In this document: positions 39,781-48,444 of the stretch, in pieces
Position numbering within the stretch: position 1 is the stretch's first letter
Layout of the letters: the number at the start of each line of letters is the position of its first letter
From: Oleispira sp.
Lineage (GTDB): Bacteria > Pseudomonadota > Gammaproteobacteria > Pseudomonadales > Oceanobacteraceae
Assembly (NCBI GenBank): GCA_016765295.1
Contig: JAESQF010000096.1
Span: forward strand, 1 to 64,000
DNA length: 64,000 nucleotides
Reading direction: 5' to 3'
Notes under the pieces: generated by a model
The model's database searches: none
Told to the model about the DNA's origin: nothing
What the model saw: the letters and a program-made list of their open reading frames with translations, nothing else
Translations under genes and position numbers: made by a program

Positions 39781-41751
39781 ATGGACTGTATAATCATCAG
39801 TGAAGATGACAAGTGGGCCCAGCAGTTAGAAGCCAAGTTATCACAAGCTAATATCCAAGTTGCACGCCATAGTAGCAAGAGTTATCCAACGACAGAAGAC
39901 ACTCTCTATCTTGTTGATGCCAACGGCCGCCAACCCGATATCGCTGATTGCGGTAAGCGTATTCTATTATTCACAGATCAACCTATTGAATCCAATGTAC
40001 TGCAGTTACCTAGAACTCATGCACCGCGATGGTTATTGAATCACCTCGGCATCGGCTGCCAAGGTCTGCCACTGACTTGGGGCGCTTCCGCAACCGAAGG
40101 CCAACTGATTGTAAACGAGCAGGGCATTATATTAAGCGCTAACGAAGTCATAGCCGTTTGTTTATCAGGCCCCGCTGAATATTGGCAAAATAAAACCATT
40201 GATCAAATTTTCCCCGACCTTACCGACAAAGCTCATTATTCCATTCGTCGCCAATTAAACAAACTTTGCCAGCAAGGTCAGCCTTGCAGTGGCCAGTTAC
40301 TCGCGGCAAAAAACCGCCTAGGTCGCAGCCGCCATTTAGAAGTCTGCGCCAGCAAACTCGTCGGCGGCCGATTTTTATTAAATTGTCGTGACGTTACTCA
40401 GCGTACCAGCAGTCATAAAGCAATGCGTCACAAAGCCCGCTTCGATGCCTTAACTGGACTCGCTAATCGCCAATTATTAATGGACCGATTACGTATGGCG
40501 CTGGCGCGCGGGAAACGCTTCCAGCGCCAACTTGCGGTTATGTATATCGACCTAGATCATTTCAAACCGATCAACGATACTTGGGGGCATGCCGCAGGGG
40601 ATGCCATTTTACGCGAAGCTAGCCTACGTATGAAAGACGCTGTGCGCGAAATTGATACCGTCGCTCGCTTAGGAGGCGATGAATTTATTATCGTCATTGA
40701 AGACTTAAAAGATCATCGAGATGCGGGAGTCATTGCCAAGCATGTACTAAATGCCTTAGCCAAGGTGTTCTGCTGGCAGCAACATGAGTTCTATATTGGC
40801 TGTAGCATCGGCATCTCCATTTCTAGCGATGATAAAGAAGATGCCAATAGTCTGATTGAAAAAGCAGATTTAGCCTTGTATCGGGCCAAAAACAAAGGCC
40901 GTCAACGTTTCGAATTTTGCACCCCTGAGCTAACGGCCCAGGCTCGCTACAAGCTGGTATTACAAGATGGCCTGCAGCAGGCGTTACAAGAAAATCAACT
41001 ACAGCTCTATTTTCAACCGATAGCCAATACCGGAAATAATCGAATTGAGGGGGCAGAAGTATTGCTGCGCTGGTTACATCCTAAAGTGGGCATGGTGCCA
41101 CCGAAAGATTTCATCCCCCTGTTAGAGCAAACAGGGCTAATCATTCCTGTGGGAGAGTGGCTGATAGAAAAAGCCTGCCAACAATGGGTGCATTGGAAGG
41201 CAACTGGCCTGCTCGACGAACAAGCCAGAATGAGTATCAATATATCCAATTGTCAATTCGCCTCCAAGCAACTCATTAGCTGCATTCAGCGCATCACCTC
41301 AAAGCTCGACATGCCAGCCAATACTTTAGCCCTCGAAATAAATGAAGAATTATTATTAAGCGATCCAAATCGCTTACAAACTATCTTCGAACAGCTCAAT
41401 TATTCTGGGGTTGATATTATTATTGATGATTTTGGACTAGGTAATACCTCCATCCACTCACTTTCACAGTTCAACCTCACCGCGATCAAATTAGAAAAAC
41501 CTCTAATAGAGTCTCTGACTAATAGTAATGGTAAAAATTCTTTAAGCGCTTTCTCAGATTTAGCTCACAGTCTAAATATTGCCATGATTGCAGAAGGAAT
41601 AGATGATTCAAATCAGCTTGAAACCCTTGCTAAATCTGGAATCGATAGTTATCAGGGGTACTCACTCTGCGCCCCAATGGACGCAATAAATTTTGAACAA
41701 TTCATCAGAAAACAAAATGAAATTGAAAATAAATTAACAATAATTGCCTAA
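39781..41751 (+). CDS. PAS-GGDEF-EAL protein, EAL probably degenerate
   Basis: A 656-residue cyclic-di-GMP signalling protein with no TM helix. Residues 1-95 look like a decayed receiver or other small alpha/beta domain. A PAS domain follows at about 105-205. The GGDEF domain is intact: GGDEF at 298-302 with an RxxD inhibitory site (REID) five residues before it. The EAL domain (about 395-650) reads EVL at 426-428 instead of EAL. The later motifs also differ (KLEK for KID-type, AEGID for AEGVE), while DDFG is kept. It is therefore probably a diguanylate cyclase with a c-di-GMP-sensing or inactive EAL. Confidence 0.87.
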   Translation: MDCIIISEDDKWAQQLEAKLSQANIQVARHSSKSYPTTEDTLYLVDANGRQPDIADCGKRILLFTDQPIESNVLQLPRTHAPRWLLNHLGIGCQGLPLTWGASATEGQLIVNEQGIILSANEVIAVCLSGPAEYWQNKTIDQIFPDLTDKAHYSIRRQLNKLCQQGQPCSGQLLAAKNRLGRSRHLEVCASKLVGGRFLLNCRDVTQRTSSHKAMRHKARFDALTGLANRQLLMDRLRMALARGKRFQRQLAVMYIDLDHFKPINDTWGHAAGDAILREASLRMKDAVREIDTVARLGGDEFIIVIEDLKDHRDAGVIAKHVLNALAKVFCWQQHEFYIGCSIGISISSDDKEDANSLIEKADLALYRAKNKGRQRFEFCTPELTAQARYKLVLQDGLQQALQENQLQLYFQPIANTGNNRIEGAEVLLRWLHPKVGMVPPKDFIPLLEQTGLIIPVGEWLIEKACQQWVHWKATGLLDEQARMSINISNCQFASKQLISCIQRITSKLDMPANTLALEINEELLLSDPNRLQTIFEQLNYSGVDIIIDDFGLGNTSIHSLSQFNLTAIKLEKPLIESLTNSNGKNSLSAFSDLAHSLNIAMIAEGIDDSNQLETLAKSGIDSYQGYSLCAPMDAINFEQFIRKQNEIENKLTIIA

Positions 41752-41756
41752 AGTAC

Positions 41757-41785
41757 TAGACACGATGAGTGAGTCTCTATACTAT
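41757..41785 (+). promoter_or_regulatory. Probable tRNA-Leu promoter
   Basis: TAGACA, 17 bases, TACTAT (an overlapping TATACT is also present), 12 bases before the tRNA 5' end. Confidence 0.45.
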
Positions 41786-41796
41786 GCGCAGCCTAA

Positions 41797-41881
41797 GCGG
41801 AAGTGGTGGAATTGGTAGACACGCTAGATTTAGGTTCTAGTGCCGTAAGGTGTGAGAGTTCAAGTCTCTCCTTCCGTACCA
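41797..41881 (+). tRNA. tRNA-Leu (UAG)
   Basis: An 85-nt cloverleaf. Acceptor GCGGAAG pairs with CTTCCGT (last pair G·U). The D arm contains GGTAGAC. The anticodon stem CTAGA/TCTAG encloses TTTAGGT, giving anticodon UAG (codons CUA and related). There is a long variable arm, the T arm GAGAG-TTCAAGT-CTCTC, and an encoded CCA end. Type II tRNA with a large variable arm, as expected for Leu. Confidence 0.96.
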
Positions 41882-41898
41882 AAATAAAGAATGAGAAC

Positions 41899-42255
41899 AT
41901 GCTAGCAGGACTATTTGCTCTTTTAGTTTTTCTTATTCTCGGAGAGGCAATCCAATCTTGGATTGCCATCCCCGTCCCTGGCTCGATCATCGGCATGGCT
42001 CTATTGCTGATTGTAATAATTTCTAGAAACAAATCCCCAAAAAATATTGAAATTGCAGCCAATAAACTTGCGCCGCTATTACCCCTATTTATTATTCCTA
42101 TTAGTGCCGGTTTAATCACTCAAGCCGATATTATTCAACAGCATGGCTTTAAGCTACTCGCTATTTTAACCATCAGCTTAATTCCTGGCGCCTTAGTAAC
42201 TGCCCTAATACTTAAAATGGGTAATCGACTTGCAAATAAGTCGAGTAATAAATAA
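41899..42255 (+). CDS. lrgA: CidA/LrgA family holin-like membrane protein
   Basis: A 118-residue membrane protein with four hydrophobic segments and the family motif PVPGSIIGMALL. The ATG at 41899 was chosen because any longer reading runs back into the tRNA-Leu gene. CidA/LrgA proteins are linked to murein hydrolase control, cell death and, in some bacteria, pyruvate or other metabolite transport together with LrgB. The gene begins 17 bases after the tRNA and its stop overlaps the lrgB start (TAATG). No clear ribosome-binding site is visible. Confidence 0.82.
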   Translation: MLAGLFALLVFLILGEAIQSWIAIPVPGSIIGMALLLIVIISRNKSPKNIEIAANKLAPLLPLFIIPISAGLITQADIIQQHGFKLLAILTISLIPGALVTALILKMGNRLANKSSNK

Positions 42256-42941
42256 TGCTAGCCAATATTTTACAGCAACCAACAACCTGGCTCACCATTA
42301 CTCTCGGCGCCTACCTGCTCGGCTTAAAACTCTATCAAGGCCTTAACCAAGCATCCTGGCTTCCTCCTGTTTTATCCGGCTTCCTAATCGTCACATCATT
42401 ATTATGGGTAACCGATACCCCTTATGCAGTCTATGAGCAAGGCGGCCAATTATTAAGCTTCTTCTTAGGCCCCGTAGTGGTCGGCCTAGCAGTGCCGTTG
42501 TTTTATCATGCTCATAAAATGAAAAAACAATTCATCACTATTTTAGTCGCCATTACTGTGGGTAGCCTAACCACAGTCGGTATCGCTATTGCATTAACTC
42601 ATTACTGGATCGGTATCGATATCATCACTACTACCATGGCGAGTAAATCTGTCACTACCCCAGTAGCCGTAGCCATTGCCGAACAAACCGGAGGGATCTC
42701 AGCCTTAGCAGCAGCATTTGTGATGACGACAGGTATTATCGGAGCGGCGATCATCCCCCAATTATTAAAAATATTCCGCCTTGATAGCCCACAAGCAACC
42801 GGTATTTCTCTCGGTGTTTGCGCCCATGCAGTAGGCACCAGTCGAGCGATTGAGCTAGGTCAAGAATATGCGGCCTATTCCGCGATGGCAATGACCGTAA
42901 CCGCGGGTTTACATGCGCTATTATTACCCTGGTTGCTTTAA
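42255..42941 (+). CDS. lrgB: LrgB family membrane protein
   Basis: A 228-residue membrane protein with about seven hydrophobic segments and the family signature SKSVTTPVAVAIAEQTGG, then GVCAHAVGTSRAIELG. Partner of the LrgA-type protein encoded immediately upstream. The pair is translationally coupled. In other bacteria LrgAB/CidAB affect autolysis or act as transporters of pyruvate or glycolate. Which applies here is not evident. Confidence 0.88.
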   Translation: MLANILQQPTTWLTITLGAYLLGLKLYQGLNQASWLPPVLSGFLIVTSLLWVTDTPYAVYEQGGQLLSFFLGPVVVGLAVPLFYHAHKMKKQFITILVAITVGSLTTVGIAIALTHYWIGIDIITTTMASKSVTTPVAVAIAEQTGGISALAAAFVMTTGIIGAAIIPQLLKIFRLDSPQATGISLGVCAHAVGTSRAIELGQEYAAYSAMAMTVTAGLHALLLPWLL

Positions 42942-43031
42942 ACTCCGGCCTTGGCGTTATATAGATGACGCTTCTGGCAATTAACACTATACTTTCCAAT
43001 GCAACATCGTCCGAACTCAAGGATTTAGATA

Positions 43032-45470
43032 ATGGGCAAGCGCTCCCACATTGTAATCATATTAGCCCTTTGTGCATTGCTCACTGTTATCTCTTTTTCA
43101 TGGTACATAGGTTTGCAGCAAGCCTACAATCAGCAAAAAGAAGCTCTACAAACTTTCGTAGAGGTTATCCAGCTACCCAAGAATCAACTAAATCATCAGC
43201 AACAAGTTGAGCTGGCCCAACAAAACAACATCCAGTTTTTTCAAGTATCTCGCGAACAGGGTGAGCTCATTAGCATCACCCCGAATACCAGTAGCCTCAA
43301 TAAAAGCTTAATCCTGCAAGCCCTTAAACAAGGTGATGGTTTCACGTCAAAAAACCATGCCGACATTATTTTTTACAAACATAAAATTGATGAAACAAGA
43401 ACCCACCTAGCCTCGACATCCTTGACAGAAGTACGTACTCAATACATCCAAAATACGCAATACAAAGTACTGATGCCAACCCTGGCTATCATTGCCTTTT
43501 TTATCGCGCTGCTCATTTCGCAACAACGTAAAAAAACCCAACGAAAACACTTCGATCAAGATCATAATAAAATTCGCACAGGGGTTTATCTAAAACTTGA
43601 TAGTAACTTTGATGTTATTGAATATAACGATGCATTTGAAGAAATGTTTCCTCATGCTTTAGGGAAACGTTTCAGTCAGATCGTAAAAGCGAATGAACAA
43701 GAAAAAATTGAACAGTACCTTAGCCAGGTTATCAGCAGCAAAACCTTAATCGACTTCGAATGCACCTTTATTCAGCAAGGTTCTGATGATCGTTCTGATA
43801 TAGACGAAAGTCGCTGGGCCATTAAAGCAAAACCTTTAGTACAAGACGACAGCATTTTTATCATTATATTTGCCGATGATATTAGTAAGCGCTATCACAT
43901 GGAACTTGAATTGCGTCATGAACGCAATCGCATGCGTACCTACCTGAATACTATGCATACTTTACTGGTAATTAGTGATCGTCAAGGACGAATCATTGAA
44001 GCCAATCAACAATTTATCAAGCTAATAGGCAGTGATGAACAACAGATACTCGGTAAACCGATTAATAATTTTTGCCCTAAACGCTGCCACCATCAAATTT
44101 ACAGCTACTTACGCAACATAAGCCCAAAAACCGATACTACTGTCTCTGCTGAATTTCCATTAATCGCAAAAACAGGCAAAGAATATACTATTGACTGGCG
44201 TATCACCTCGGTTCCTGGCAGCAACAGTAGTACCGATGATAGCGAAGAAATTTTATTAACCGGTTTAGATATCACAGAATCGGTAGCCAATAACCAAGCA
44301 CTAAAATCCGCCAACATACAAATTCGCGAAGCATTACACAGCGCCGAAAGTGCCAACCAAAGTAAAAGTGTTTTCTTAGCTAATATGAGCCATGAAATCC
44401 GTACTCCTATGAATGGTATTCTAGGTGCGACCGAGCTCATGCTAGACAAATCAGTTGACGAAGAACAGAAACAATACATAGACATTATTCACTCTTCGTC
44501 ACACGCACTGTTAGATATCATTAACGATATTCTTGATTTATCGAAAATCGAATCCGGTAACTTTGAACTTGAGCAAATTAATTTTGATCTGCATCAGCTG
44601 TGTAACGATGTATACCAGCTTTTCTCAGGTGCAGCCAAGCAAAAAGGCATACAAGTATTGTATTTTTATGGTGCAGATCTACCGCAATTCTGGATAGGTG
44701 ATCCTAATCGGATTAGACAGATATTAAACAACTTATTTAGTAATGCGCTTAAATTCACCCACCAAGGGCGCATTGATATTCGCGTGCAGGGCGAGCACAG
44801 AGACAACCACCAATTTGATTTAAAAATACAAATCAAAGACAGCGGCATTGGCATTGCGGAAAAGAAAATCGAACAAATCTTCTCTGCCTTCCAGCAAGCA
44901 GATACCAGCACCAGTCGCAAATACGGCGGTACCGGATTAGGCCTTACCATTAGCCAGCACCTAGCAAATGCTATGCAAGGAAAAATTGAGGTAGAAAGTG
45001 AACAAGGTATCGGCAGTACGTTTAGCCTAATTATTTCGATGAAACCTGGCATTGCCGAAACAGTCATTAAACGCAGCGGCCAAGAAAGAGATTATAAAGC
45101 TACGGTACTATTGGCTGAAGACAATGTGGTTAACGCTAAAATCGCCAGTAAAATCTTAGAGAAACTAGGGATCGAAGCGGTCGTAGTAGAAAATGGCGAG
45201 CTGGCTTTAAATCAAACCATGAATCGTAGCTTCGACCTTATCTTAATGGATATCAATATGCCGGTGATGGATGGCATTACTGCTGCCGAAAAAATTCGCG
45301 AATTGAGCTTTCCAAAAAACCAAGTGCCTATTCTTGCGCTTACTGCGAATGCCATGATGGAAGATAAAGAACGCTGCCTTAAAGCCGGCATGAACGGCTT
45401 TATCAGCAAGCCGATCAAGCTCAGCCGACTGGTAGAAGAGCTCGATAAAGTATTAACGACTAATGAATAG
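43032..45470 (+). CDS. Hybrid sensor histidine kinase with receiver domain
   Basis: An 812-residue membrane kinase. TM1 is at about 6-24, a small extracytoplasmic domain follows, then TM2 at about 150-166. Two PAS domains (about 180-290 and 300-415) lead to HisKA with His454 in MSHEIRTPMNGILG. HATPase_c carries NLFSNALKFTHQG, DSGIGIAEKKI and GGTGLGLTISQH. The C-terminal receiver carries Asp740 in LILMDINMPVMDG, an acidic patch AEDN and SKPI with the conserved Lys. Architecture resembles BarA/ArcB-like kinases without an Hpt domain, so an Hpt partner should exist elsewhere. No cognate regulator is adjacent. Confidence 0.93.
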   Translation: MGKRSHIVIILALCALLTVISFSWYIGLQQAYNQQKEALQTFVEVIQLPKNQLNHQQQVELAQQNNIQFFQVSREQGELISITPNTSSLNKSLILQALKQGDGFTSKNHADIIFYKHKIDETRTHLASTSLTEVRTQYIQNTQYKVLMPTLAIIAFFIALLISQQRKKTQRKHFDQDHNKIRTGVYLKLDSNFDVIEYNDAFEEMFPHALGKRFSQIVKANEQEKIEQYLSQVISSKTLIDFECTFIQQGSDDRSDIDESRWAIKAKPLVQDDSIFIIIFADDISKRYHMELELRHERNRMRTYLNTMHTLLVISDRQGRIIEANQQFIKLIGSDEQQILGKPINNFCPKRCHHQIYSYLRNISPKTDTTVSAEFPLIAKTGKEYTIDWRITSVPGSNSSTDDSEEILLTGLDITESVANNQALKSANIQIREALHSAESANQSKSVFLANMSHEIRTPMNGILGATELMLDKSVDEEQKQYIDIIHSSSHALLDIINDILDLSKIESGNFELEQINFDLHQLCNDVYQLFSGAAKQKGIQVLYFYGADLPQFWIGDPNRIRQILNNLFSNALKFTHQGRIDIRVQGEHRDNHQFDLKIQIKDSGIGIAEKKIEQIFSAFQQADTSTSRKYGGTGLGLTISQHLANAMQGKIEVESEQGIGSTFSLIISMKPGIAETVIKRSGQERDYKATVLLAEDNVVNAKIASKILEKLGIEAVVVENGELALNQTMNRSFDLILMDINMPVMDGITAAEKIRELSFPKNQVPILALTANAMMEDKERCLKAGMNGFISKPIKLSRLVEELDKVLTTNE

Positions 45471-45490
45471 AGACCAGCTCACTGCATTAA

Positions 45491-46033
45491 TCAGCGCTGC
45501 AAATAATCCCTAGCAAAATACAATGCACCAATAGCACGACCTTCCGTGCAATCGTCTCGCATTACCAACTCGTGTAAATTCGCAATCGGCCACCTCACTA
45601 ATTCTAGCGGCTCAGGTTCATCCCCTTCTAATACAGATGGGTACAAATCTTGGGCTAATAAAACATCAATGCCGCCTTTAATATAACTTGGGGACAAACT
45701 CATATGCTTTAAAAAGGTGAGCTTGCGCGCAGCAAAACCAATCTCTTCTTGTAGTTCGCGGTTTGCCGCCTCGAACATAGTCTCACCCAAATCAATCGCG
45801 CCCTTGGGCAGGGTTAGGGTATATTCTTCAATACCACCACCAAACTCACGAATCAAAGCAACGTGCTCATCATCCAGCATCGCCACCATCATTACCGCAC
45901 CCGAACCACCTGGGACTAAACGCTCATAGCTTCTTTCTACGCCATTACTAAAACGAAAATCCACCGCCTCTACGGTAAATAGACGACTTTGAGATACAAT
46001 TGACTGGTGTAAGATTTTTGGTTTTTCAGACAT
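45491..46033 (-). CDS. nudE: ADP compounds hydrolase NudE
   Basis: Nudix hydrolase of 180 residues, likely acting on ADP-ribose, Ap3A and NADH. The Nudix box reads GAIDLGETMFEAANRELQEE followed by IG, all key residues present. YERLVPGG, MSLSPSYIKGGIDVLLAQDLYPSVLEGDEPEPL match NudE closely. The ATG at 46033 was chosen because it aligns with the E. coli N-terminus (SEKPKIL); an ATG 24 bases upstream is also possible. It is divergent from yrfG, the same nudE-yrfG-hslR-hslO cluster as in E. coli. Confidence 0.92.
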   Translation of the reverse strand: MSEKPKILHQSIVSQSRLFTVEAVDFRFSNGVERSYERLVPGGSGAVMMVAMLDDEHVALIREFGGGIEEYTLTLPKGAIDLGETMFEAANRELQEEIGFAARKLTFLKHMSLSPSYIKGGIDVLLAQDLYPSVLEGDEPEPLELVRWPIANLHELVMRDDCTEGRAIGALYFARDYLQR

Positions 46034-46103
46034 AATAAACAAATCCCTATTTTTCATCTATTTCGAACTATCAACAATAGAATTCAGTATACCTGACTCA
46101 AAT

Positions 46104-46820
46104 ATGACAGATACCCAGCAGAAAAATTTACCACCAAAAGCTTTTACTGAGCAACAGTGGAATAACATCCATACCGTATTATTAGATATGGATGGCACCC
46201 TACTTGACCTGCATTTCGATAATTATTTTTGGCTGCAATTTATGCCGATAAAATATGCAGAGCTGTTCGGTGTCGATAATGAAGAAGCGCAGCAAATATT
46301 AAAGCAAGCGTCAGCAGAAACTCAAGGCACGTTAAATTGGTATTGCCTCGACTACTGGAGTGAGCGTCTAAGTATGCCCGTTGCAGAATTGAAGCATGAC
46401 ATCGTTGAAAAAATCCAGTATCGCCCGCATGTTAAAGACTTCCTGCAAATGCTGAAGCAGCAAGGAAAAAGAGCTGTCATCGTCACCAATGCGCACCGCG
46501 ATAGTGTGAACCTGAAAATGGCCCAAACGGGGTTAGATAAACTAGTCGACCGCATCATCAGCTCTCATGACTATCAGGAGCCAAAAGAAAGCCAAGCATT
46601 CTGGCAGCACCTACAACAAGACGAGCCGTTTAATCTCGAAAATACCTTGCTGATTGATGATAGCCAAGCAGTATTAAACTCCGCAAAAAAGTGGGGTTTC
46701 AAACACCTTTTGACCATCTTTCACCCAGACAGTCAAAAAGTACCGAATACCGATAGTGAACATCCAGGCATACATCATTTTGATGAACTCTTGTATGAAG
46801 AGCGGATAAAGAAAGACTAA
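46104..46820 (+). CDS. yrfG: GMP/IMP nucleotidase YrfG (HAD family)
   Basis: A 238-residue HAD phosphatase that releases phosphate from purine 5'-monophosphates. The nucleophile motif is LLDMDGTLLDLHFDNYFW. Motif II is VIVTNAHRDS, motif III a Lys in QEPKES, and motif IV LLIDDSQAVL. Size and neighbourhood (nudE, hslR, hslO) match YrfG. First gene of yrfG-hslR-hslO. Confidence 0.92.
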   Translation: MTDTQQKNLPPKAFTEQQWNNIHTVLLDMDGTLLDLHFDNYFWLQFMPIKYAELFGVDNEEAQQILKQASAETQGTLNWYCLDYWSERLSMPVAELKHDIVEKIQYRPHVKDFLQMLKQQGKRAVIVTNAHRDSVNLKMAQTGLDKLVDRIISSHDYQEPKESQAFWQHLQQDEPFNLENTLLIDDSQAVLNSAKKWGFKHLLTIFHPDSQKVPNTDSEHPGIHHFDELLYEERIKKD

Positions 46821-46860
46821 ATAGCAAGATAGGCCCGATTAATTAGGATACCGCTAAATA

Positions 46861-47271
46861 ATGAGCAAGCAGCAAACCAGCGATAACAAGAAAATACGCC
46901 TTGATAAATGGCTTTGGGCTGCGCGCTTTTATAAAACTCGCGCTATAGCCAAAGCGGCCGTAGAAGGTGGAAAGGTGCATTATGAAGGTCAGCGCTGCAA
47001 GGTTAGTAAAACCGTTGATCTCAATGCCAAGCTCACTATTCGCCAAGGTGTTGATGAAAAAACCATCATTATCAAAGACATTTCCGGTCAACGCCGTGGG
47101 GCTCCTGAAGCCCAAGCGTTATACGAAGAAACAGCCGATAGTATCAAGGCTCGCATGGACGCAACCGAACTTCGTCGGGTGATGCAACATGCCACGGCCG
47201 CCCCTGACCATCGCCCCAACAAAAAAGAGCGTCGTCAGATCCACCAGTTTAAGCACCAAAGTGAAATATGA
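46861..47271 (+). CDS. hslR: Ribosome-associated heat shock protein Hsp15
   Basis: A 136-residue RNA-binding protein. The S4 domain occupies residues 10-65 (RLDKWLWAARFYKTRAIAKAAVEGGKV and VNLDAKLTIRQG-like sequence). The basic C-terminal extension ends RPNKKERRQIHQFK, typical of Hsp15, which rescues free 50S subunits carrying nascent chains. It ends 7 bases before hslO. Confidence 0.94.
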   Translation: MSKQQTSDNKKIRLDKWLWAARFYKTRAIAKAAVEGGKVHYEGQRCKVSKTVDLNAKLTIRQGVDEKTIIIKDISGQRRGAPEAQALYEETADSIKARMDATELRRVMQHATAAPDHRPNKKERRQIHQFKHQSEI

Positions 47272-47278
47272 GTAACAT

Positions 47279-48124
47279 ATGAGTAACCTAGATAGCATGC
47301 AACGCTTTACCTTCGATAAAACCGATGTTCGGGGACAGCTTGTTGGCTTACATAAAAGTCTCAGCGCCGTATTATCCAAGCACGATTATCCAGCAGTGCT
47401 AAAAGTTGAACTCGGCAAGCTCATGGCCGCCAGTGCATTAATGAGTGCAACGCTAAAGTACGAAGGTCGCTTATGCCTGCAAGTGCGCCTGCCTGGTGAT
47501 GTCAGTTTGATTCAAGCCGAAACCACCAATACCGGTGAGATACGGGCTATTGCGCGCTATGATGAAGACAAAACAATTGACACAGTAGAACTGATCGGTG
47601 GTCAGCTCGTCATTACTCTAGAACCTGCTGTCGGTAAATCTTACCAAGGCATAGTGCCGTTAGAAAGCAATCAACTAAACGAAGCCTTTGAATACTACTT
47701 TAAGCAATCAGAGCAGTTAGGATCACGCTTTTGGTTAGAGTGCGATGGCACTATTGCTAGCGGCTTTATGCTGCAACAATTACCTGCTGTGGAAGGTTAT
47801 GATGTAGATGCTTGGGATAGACTGAGTCATCTCGCCAGCACCTTGAAAGACGAAGAGTTATTAACACTAAACAATGAGACCATCCTACACCGCCTTTACC
47901 ATGACGAAGAAGTGCGCCTGTATGATGAAGAAGATCTTCGCTTTGCCTGTACCTGCTCAAAAGAACGCATCGGTAATGCCATTGCACAAATGGGCCTTGA
48001 AGAGCTGATGGAGGTAATTGTCGAGCAAGGGAAAGTATCTGTCGATTGCCAGTTTTGCTTGCAGCATTATTCGTTTAATAAGGAACAAGTTGGCGATTTA
48101 TTTCCTGAAAAAAAACTACAATAA
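47279..48124 (+). CDS. hslO: Redox-regulated chaperone Hsp33
   Basis: A 281-residue holdase chaperone activated by oxidation. Zinc ligands Cys224 and Cys226 (CTC) and Cys257 and Cys260 (CQFC) form the redox switch at the C-terminus. The N-terminal domain starts QRFTFDKTDVRGQLV. The words ATGAGTAAC occur twice around the start (47268 and 47279); only the second is in frame. Third gene of the yrfG-hslR-hslO unit. Confidence 0.95.
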   Translation: MSNLDSMQRFTFDKTDVRGQLVGLHKSLSAVLSKHDYPAVLKVELGKLMAASALMSATLKYEGRLCLQVRLPGDVSLIQAETTNTGEIRAIARYDEDKTIDTVELIGGQLVITLEPAVGKSYQGIVPLESNQLNEAFEYYFKQSEQLGSRFWLECDGTIASGFMLQQLPAVEGYDVDAWDRLSHLASTLKDEELLTLNNETILHRLYHDEEVRLYDEEDLRFACTCSKERIGNAIAQMGLEELMEVIVEQGKVSVDCQFCLQHYSFNKEQVGDLFPEKKLQ

Positions 48125-48444
48125 TTAATTCAACAACGGGTAAAATTAGTAAATAAGTGCCAGATAATGGCATTTTTAGCACGAATACCGGCTTTTCTTT
48201 CTATGGATTTGCCGGTATTGAAAAAAAACTACAAGATTCCTTCCAAACCCGTCATCAAACGCCAACTATCACTCTCACTTATACCCAGCATTTACGGAGC
48301 CTCGGTTTTGTTAAGCCAAAAAATCTGGCATAATCCGCTACCTCAAATTATGGGTTCGTCCGATTATCATCTGGACGGTAAATACGATTCATTTGTGTAT
48401 GGCCAAAAGCGATACAGACATAACGAGACCCCTCGGGCACTATT
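48125..48444 (+). other. pckA leader region, no convincing gene
   Basis: A 320-base gap. GCCA-GATAA-TGGC followed by ATTTTT (about 48158-48178) could be a weak hslO terminator. A 9-bp inverted repeat AATACCGGC / GCCGGTATT (48184-48219) has no T-run. TTGTTA (48308-48313) and CATAAT (48329-48334) may be a poorly spaced pckA promoter. A 93-codon open frame (48167-48448) overlaps the pckA start, has no recognisable family or ribosome-binding site, and contains these signals, so I do not call it a gene. Confidence 0.5.

Noticed and set aside
41803-41898. N-terminal extension of the LrgA-type gene
   Set aside because: These codons are the tRNA-Leu sequence read as protein; the true start is the ATG at 41899.
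47268-47281. Upstream start codon for Hsp33
   Set aside because: The earlier ATGAGTAAC copy is out of frame and meets a stop within four codons.
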